NCBI GenBank assembly: GCA_045599945.1
Contig: JAZRWY010000026.1
Location: forward strand, 1-11,072
Length of the DNA stretch: 11,072 bases
Direction: 5' to 3'
From: UMGS973 sp045599945
GTDB taxonomy: Bacteria; Bacillota; Clostridia; Peptostreptococcales; Anaerovoracaceae
Below, in pieces: positions 8,034 through 11,072 of the stretch. The translations under genes were made by a program, and so were the position numbers. A model generated the notes under the pieces. That model was not told the DNA's origin, made no database searches, and saw only the letters and a list, made by a program, of their open reading frames with translations. Numbering within the stretch: the stretch's first letter is position 1; each line of letters begins with the position of its first letter.

Positions 8034-9551
8034 ATGAGAATTCTGCTTGCTACGCTGAATTCCAAATATATTCATTCCAATCTGGCTCTGAAATATCTGT
8101 ACATGGCGGGGATTGGTTATTCTCCGTCACTTGAGATCAAGGAGTTTACCATCAACAATTCCGATGACTATGTCTATACAGAGCTGCTCCGGTGTGAATA
8201 TGATGTAATATGTTTTTCATGTTATGTCTGGAATATAGAGAAAATTAAATATCTATGCGAGAATCTCAAAAAAGCAAAGCCGGAACTGAGAATTGTTCTG
8301 GGTGGCCCGGAAGTAAGCTACGAATGTGAAGCATTTCTGAGGGAGAATCCTTCTGTGGATGCTCTCATTTTTGGAGAAGGTGAAGCGACATTTCGGCAGA
8401 TGGTACATGCATTGGAATATGGATATCCGGCATTTTCCGAGATCAAAGGCCTTGCCTACCGGGCAGGCAGCCATATCCTGATCAATGAACCGATGGAAAA
8501 GATTCCATTTGAGATGCTTCCATTTCCATATGCAGGGCTTCCGCTGGATGATGACAAGGTGATCTACTACGAATCCTCCAGAGGCTGTCCGTATGGATGC
8601 AGCTACTGCATGTCTTCCTTGGAGCAGGATCTAAGAGTGCTCCCTCTGGAGAGAGTCAAGGAAGAACTGAAGTATTTCATATATAAGGAAGTGAAGCAGG
8701 TCAAATTCATTGACAGAACCTTTAACTGGAACGAGAACCGCGCAGTGGAGATCATGGAGTTTCTGATGGAAATGGATAATGGCATTACCAATTTCCATTT
8801 TGAACTCTGCGGCTCACTGATTGGGAAAAAGTTTCTGGATGCGGCAGACCGCGCCAGACCGGATCTGTTTCAGTTTGAAATCGGAGTACAGTCCACAAAT
8901 CCTGTGACGCAGCAGGCGATAGGAAGAAATGAGAATTCTTCTAAGGCGCTGGAAAACATATACAGGCTGGCGGAGATGGGAGGCGCACATATCCATGCGG
9001 ACCTGATAGCCGGACTTCCCTATGAGGATTTCCGTTCGTTTAAGAATTCGTTTAATGACCTGTATGGTACATATGCGGATGTCATTCAGGTTGGTTTTCT
9101 GAAACTTCTCAAAGGCACATCCATCCGGTATGATGCGTCCCATGCGTATGAATACAGAAGCCAGGCTCCGTATGAATTCATTTCCAACAGGTTCATCAGC
9201 GCCGGAGAGGTTGTTGTTGTGAAGAAACTGGAGACAGTTCTGGACCTCTTCCATAACCGCGGCGGATTTGAACGGACATTGGAAAAATGCATGGAGCGGA
9301 CGGATTTGACTCCTTTTGATTTCTATGTGGAGTTTTCGGATTACTTCTATCTGAAAGGATATCAGCACAGAAATCATTCCAAAGAGGATCTGTACCGGAT
9401 CATGCATGGTTTTCTTTCCTGGCGGGAAAGATATTATGGAATTGACATGGGCGAAGAACTCGCATGTCTGGAAAGGGATCTGAAGGACAGACTCAACGAG
9501 TCTGCAATTCAGAAATTCATGAAAAAAGGATGGGAAATTCCCGAGGTGTAA
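8034..9551 (+). CDS. B12-binding-like radical SAM protein with DUF4080 domain
   Basis: A 505-residue protein of three parts. Residues 1-140 look like the Rossmann-type cobalamin-binding domain that precedes many radical SAM enzymes: MRILLATLNSKYIHSNLAL, a VICFSCYVWN strand, VLGGPEVSYE (G90-G91-P92) and FGEGEAT (113-119). I see no DxHxxG motif, so any cobalamin would not be held by the classical histidine. Residues about 175-350 are the radical SAM barrel, with CPYGCSYC (C185, C189, C192; CX3CX2C), VKFIDRTFNWN and FEIGVQSTNP. From about 360 to the end, LLKGTSIRYDA, a long helical stretch and YLKGYQHRNHS match the DUF4080 tail. The family occurs in many Clostridia and its substrate is unknown to me. 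AAAGGGA stands about 7 bases before the ATG. Its stop is one base from the next gene, so the two are probably translated together. Confidence 0.9.
   Translation: MRILLATLNSKYIHSNLALKYLYMAGIGYSPSLEIKEFTINNSDDYVYTELLRCEYDVICFSCYVWNIEKIKYLCENLKKAKPELRIVLGGPEVSYECEAFLRENPSVDALIFGEGEATFRQMVHALEYGYPAFSEIKGLAYRAGSHILINEPMEKIPFEMLPFPYAGLPLDDDKVIYYESSRGCPYGCSYCMSSLEQDLRVLPLERVKEELKYFIYKEVKQVKFIDRTFNWNENRAVEIMEFLMEMDNGITNFHFELCGSLIGKKFLDAADRARPDLFQFEIGVQSTNPVTQQAIGRNENSSKALENIYRLAEMGGAHIHADLIAGLPYEDFRSFKNSFNDLYGTYADVIQVGFLKLLKGTSIRYDASHAYEYRSQAPYEFISNRFISAGEVVVVKKLETVLDLFHNRGGFERTLEKCMERTDLTPFDFYVEFSDYFYLKGYQHRNHSKEDLYRIMHGFLSWRERYYGIDMGEELACLERDLKDRLNESAIQKFMKKGWEIPEV
9543..9548 (+). promoter_or_regulatory. 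Ribosome binding site of the TPR gene, inside the upstream coding end
   Basis: GAGGTG matches the 3' end of 16S rRNA and forms the last two sense codons of the DUF4080 gene (Glu-Val). The stop TAA, one base and the ATG follow at once. This layout supports reinitiation or coupled translation of the TPR gene. Confidence 0.65.
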
Positions 9552-9552
9552 A

Positions 9553-10887
9553 ATGGCAAGAGAGTATTTAGGGAAAAAAGAATCAAAGTCATTTGGAGAA
9601 AGAATCGGTGTAAAACAGAGCATTGAAGTGGCGGATGAAGAGCTGGATATCAAACTCAGAGAGGATAGAATCGGCAAGTATTTCAAGAAGTATCTGAATA
9701 AATTCGTATTTGCTGAGTTCTCCGAAGATTTCCTGAAAAACTTCAAATCTGCGGACATCATGCGAGGCGTACCTGTTCCTCTCAGAAAACAGGACATTAA
9801 GGATTTTAACGGCGGAGAGGGACTTTCGATGATGCATATCGCAGAAAACATGGCATGGATCATGGGCTGCGATCCCCATTTTAAATATACAAAGGCATAT
9901 TGTGACTGTATCGATGATATCTTTGGCAAAAAGATGATTGAAGGTATTCTGAAGGAAGGAAGAGATGCTGCAGAAGCGGAAGACTATGACAATGCATGCA
10001 TTCATTTCAGAGCCTGTCTCTGCATCCAGCCGGACTATATCCATGGCATGTATTCCTATGCCAGGGTATGTACCAAGATGTATGAAAACAGCAGAAATGC
10101 AGAATACATTGGAAGAATGAAGGCAGAGGCGCTGGACTTTTATGAACTGATGGTCTCCATTCATCCGAGGCACGCCCAGTCATACTATTATCTGGGATAT
10201 GCCTATGCCAACATGGGTTACTATACCAAGGCACGTCTTGCATGGAATGATTTCATGAGATTTTCCAAGAATGGAAAAGACAAGAAAGAAATCCGGCAGA
10301 GAATTGAACAGCTTGCCAAGCCTGCATATATTGAAGAAGGCTGCAATGATGTCTTAGCCGGAAGATTCGGCGACGGCATCAAAAAACTGGAACCGTTCCT
10401 TGACGATAAGTTTGAATCATGGTGGCCGCTCCACTATTATCTGGGCGTTGCATATGAGAGAACCGGAAGAACCGAAGAGGCGAAGGAACGATTCATCAAG
10501 GTTCTGAAGATGAATGGTTCTCATCTGGAAACGATGGAAGAACTCTATGCAATCTTTTCAGCAGAAGGCGATGAACAGAATGCAAACAAGTACAGAAAAA
10601 AGATGAATATTGTCAGGAAACAGCTGGATGAAGAGGCTGAAGAACTGTCCAGGAGAAAAGAGGATACCGATACCGGGATCCGGGAATCCAAAGCTGTGGA
10701 TCAGAAGGTTGAAAAGAGCCGCATTGAAAAGTATGTGGAGATGGAGGAAGAGTCCAGGCTTGCAAAGGAAAAGGCAAAAAGAGCGCAGTATATGGATGAT
10801 GAACTTGCTGAGGCAATGAAGAAGAGAGAAGAGGAGAGAAACAAGGCAAAAAGGCCGACAAAGAAGCTGGAAAAGAAGAAAAAATAG
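9553..10887 (+). CDS. Tetratricopeptide repeat protein with charged C-terminal tail
   Basis: A 444-residue protein with no signal peptide and no membrane segment, so probably cytoplasmic. I do not recognise a named family. Residues 1-125 form an N-terminal region without evident repeats (FVFAEFSEDFLKNF, MRGVPVPLRKQDI). TPR-like helical pairs follow at about 129-162 (DYDNACIHFRACLCIQPD), 208-241 (YYYLGYAYANMGYYTKA), a degenerate one at about 259-290, and 291-324 (LHYYLGVAYERTGRTEEA). TPRs usually bind other proteins. From about 345 the chain is a highly charged Lys/Glu/Arg helix, probably coiled coil, ending in a basic lysine-rich tail. C106, C117 and C119 lie in a short stretch, but nothing shows that they bind metal. 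It sits one base after the DUF4080 radical SAM gene and is the last gene before the terminator. A scaffold or partner for the upstream enzyme is possible but unproven. Confidence 0.85.
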   Translation: MAREYLGKKESKSFGERIGVKQSIEVADEELDIKLREDRIGKYFKKYLNKFVFAEFSEDFLKNFKSADIMRGVPVPLRKQDIKDFNGGEGLSMMHIAENMAWIMGCDPHFKYTKAYCDCIDDIFGKKMIEGILKEGRDAAEAEDYDNACIHFRACLCIQPDYIHGMYSYARVCTKMYENSRNAEYIGRMKAEALDFYELMVSIHPRHAQSYYYLGYAYANMGYYTKARLAWNDFMRFSKNGKDKKEIRQRIEQLAKPAYIEEGCNDVLAGRFGDGIKKLEPFLDDKFESWWPLHYYLGVAYERTGRTEEAKERFIKVLKMNGSHLETMEELYAIFSAEGDEQNANKYRKKMNIVRKQLDEEAEELSRRKEDTDTGIRESKAVDQKVEKSRIEKYVEMEEESRLAKEKAKRAQYMDDELAEAMKKREEERNKAKRPTKKLEKKKK

Positions 10888-10898
10888 ACAGAAAATAT

Positions 10899-10928
10899 CG
10901 GGAATCTGCAGGGCAGATTCCCGTTTTT
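10899..10928 (+). terminator. Rho-independent terminator of the pheT-to-TPR transcription unit
   Basis: A perfect 11-bp stem (CGGGAATCTGC at 10899-10909 with GCAGATTCCCG at 10913-10923) has a 3-base AGG loop and is followed at once by TTTTT (10924-10928). It lies 11 bases after the TPR stop codon and is the only strong terminator I see in the window. The T-tract is short, since it is interrupted by four C. Confidence 0.9.
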
Positions 10929-10943
10929 CCCCTTCGGAAAAAC
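10923..10943 (+). other. Second hairpin overlapping the terminator U-tract
   Basis: GTTTTTCC (10923-10930) can pair with GGAAAAAC (10936-10943) around a CCTTC loop, giving an 8-bp stem. It uses the five T of the terminator tract and the last G of its stem. No T-tract follows, so it is not itself a terminator. It may be a 3' end structure in read-through transcripts or may be chance. Confidence 0.45.
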
Positions 10944-10976
10944 TATGGGAAAATGCAAAAAAGTTTGCTTTTGCTG

Positions 10977-11004
10977 TTGACAATTTTCTGCATATGAGTA
11001 TAAT
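10977..11004 (+). promoter_or_regulatory. Strong sigma-A type promoter for the tRNA gene
   Basis: The -35 box TTGACA (10977-10982) and the -10 box TATAAT (10999-11004) both match consensus exactly, with a 16-bp spacer. Transcription should begin near 11011, giving a leader of about 37 bases before the tRNA. A run of six A (10957-10962) falls near -50 and may act as an UP-element. This is the kind of promoter expected for stable RNA genes. Confidence 0.88.
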
Positions 11005-11047
11005 AATATTTGTCGCGTTAAGGTGGCAATCAATAAGTTAGTAATGT

Positions 11048-11072
11048 TCCGAAGTAGCTCAATGGTAGAGCA
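11048..11072 (+). tRNA. tRNA gene, probably tRNA-Asn, 3' part beyond the window
   Basis: The last 25 bases fit the first third of a tRNA: acceptor strand TCCGAAG, then TA (positions 8-9), the D-stem GCTC/GAGC around an AATGGTA loop, and A26. The anticodon lies outside the window. A first base of U with UCC and this D-arm is usual for tRNA-Asn in Bacillota, so Asn is my inference; other identities remain possible. A consensus promoter about 44 bases upstream supports a functional gene, perhaps the first of a tRNA cluster. Confidence 0.82.

Noticed and set aside
8814..9929. Long open frame on the minus strand (371 codons)
   Set aside because: It lies antisense across the DUF4080 and TPR genes, which show clear family motifs; its translation resembles no family and is a by-product of codon bias on the coding strand.
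10943..10976. Possible extra small RNA or hairpin (GCAAA...TTTGC, TTTTGC) between terminator and promoter
   Set aside because: The stems are short and AT-rich; the A-run is better explained as upstream promoter sequence.
1..11072. Search for CRISPR arrays, insertion sequences, phage genes, toxin-antitoxin pairs or defence genes
   Set aside because: No spaced direct repeats, terminal inverted repeats, transposase or integrase motifs were seen; coding genes fill almost the whole window.

Overview
The window is a stretch of bacterial chromosome in which every gene lies on the + strand. Seven protein genes are packed end to end, followed by a terminator, a strong promoter and the first 25 bases of a tRNA gene. 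The gene content, purine-rich AAGGAG-type ribosome binding sites, heavy use of AGA and GGA codons, moderate GC content and anaerobe-type radical SAM proteins point to a Gram-positive anaerobe of the Bacillota, class Clostridia. A Lachnospiraceae-like gut organism is my best guess, but this rests on sequence style and not on a database match.

Positions 1-5407 hold pheT (5' end cut by the window edge), zapA and mutS2. These are the beta subunit of phenylalanyl-tRNA synthetase, a Z-ring-associated division protein with an unusually long coiled coil, and a full-length MutS2 ATPase/Smr protein. argS (5420-7135) follows. The stop codon of argS touches the start of a radical SAM gene with a CX4CX2C cluster motif (7138-8013). 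Next come a second radical SAM protein with B12-binding-like and DUF4080 domains (8034-9551) and a TPR protein with a long charged tail (9553-10887). Gaps between genes run from 20 bases down to 1-2 bases, and no terminator or convincing promoter was seen inside the block. It is therefore best read as one transcription unit that starts upstream of the window and ends at the hairpin at 10899-10928.

The 160-base gap after the TPR gene holds that terminator, a second hairpin that reuses its U-tract, and a near-ideal sigma-A promoter (TTGACA, 16 bp, TATAAT). This promoter drives a tRNA gene, probably tRNA-Asn, which runs off the right edge.

The first four genes are housekeeping: translation (pheT, argS), division (zapA) and ribosome or DNA quality control (mutS2). 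The last three have no known function and are the accessory-looking part. I see no phage, insertion sequence, CRISPR or defence genes. The points most worth a second look are the tightly coupled pair of radical SAM genes plus TPR gene, an insertion of about 50 residues in PheT, and the altered LDLR-type motif in the Smr domain of MutS2.
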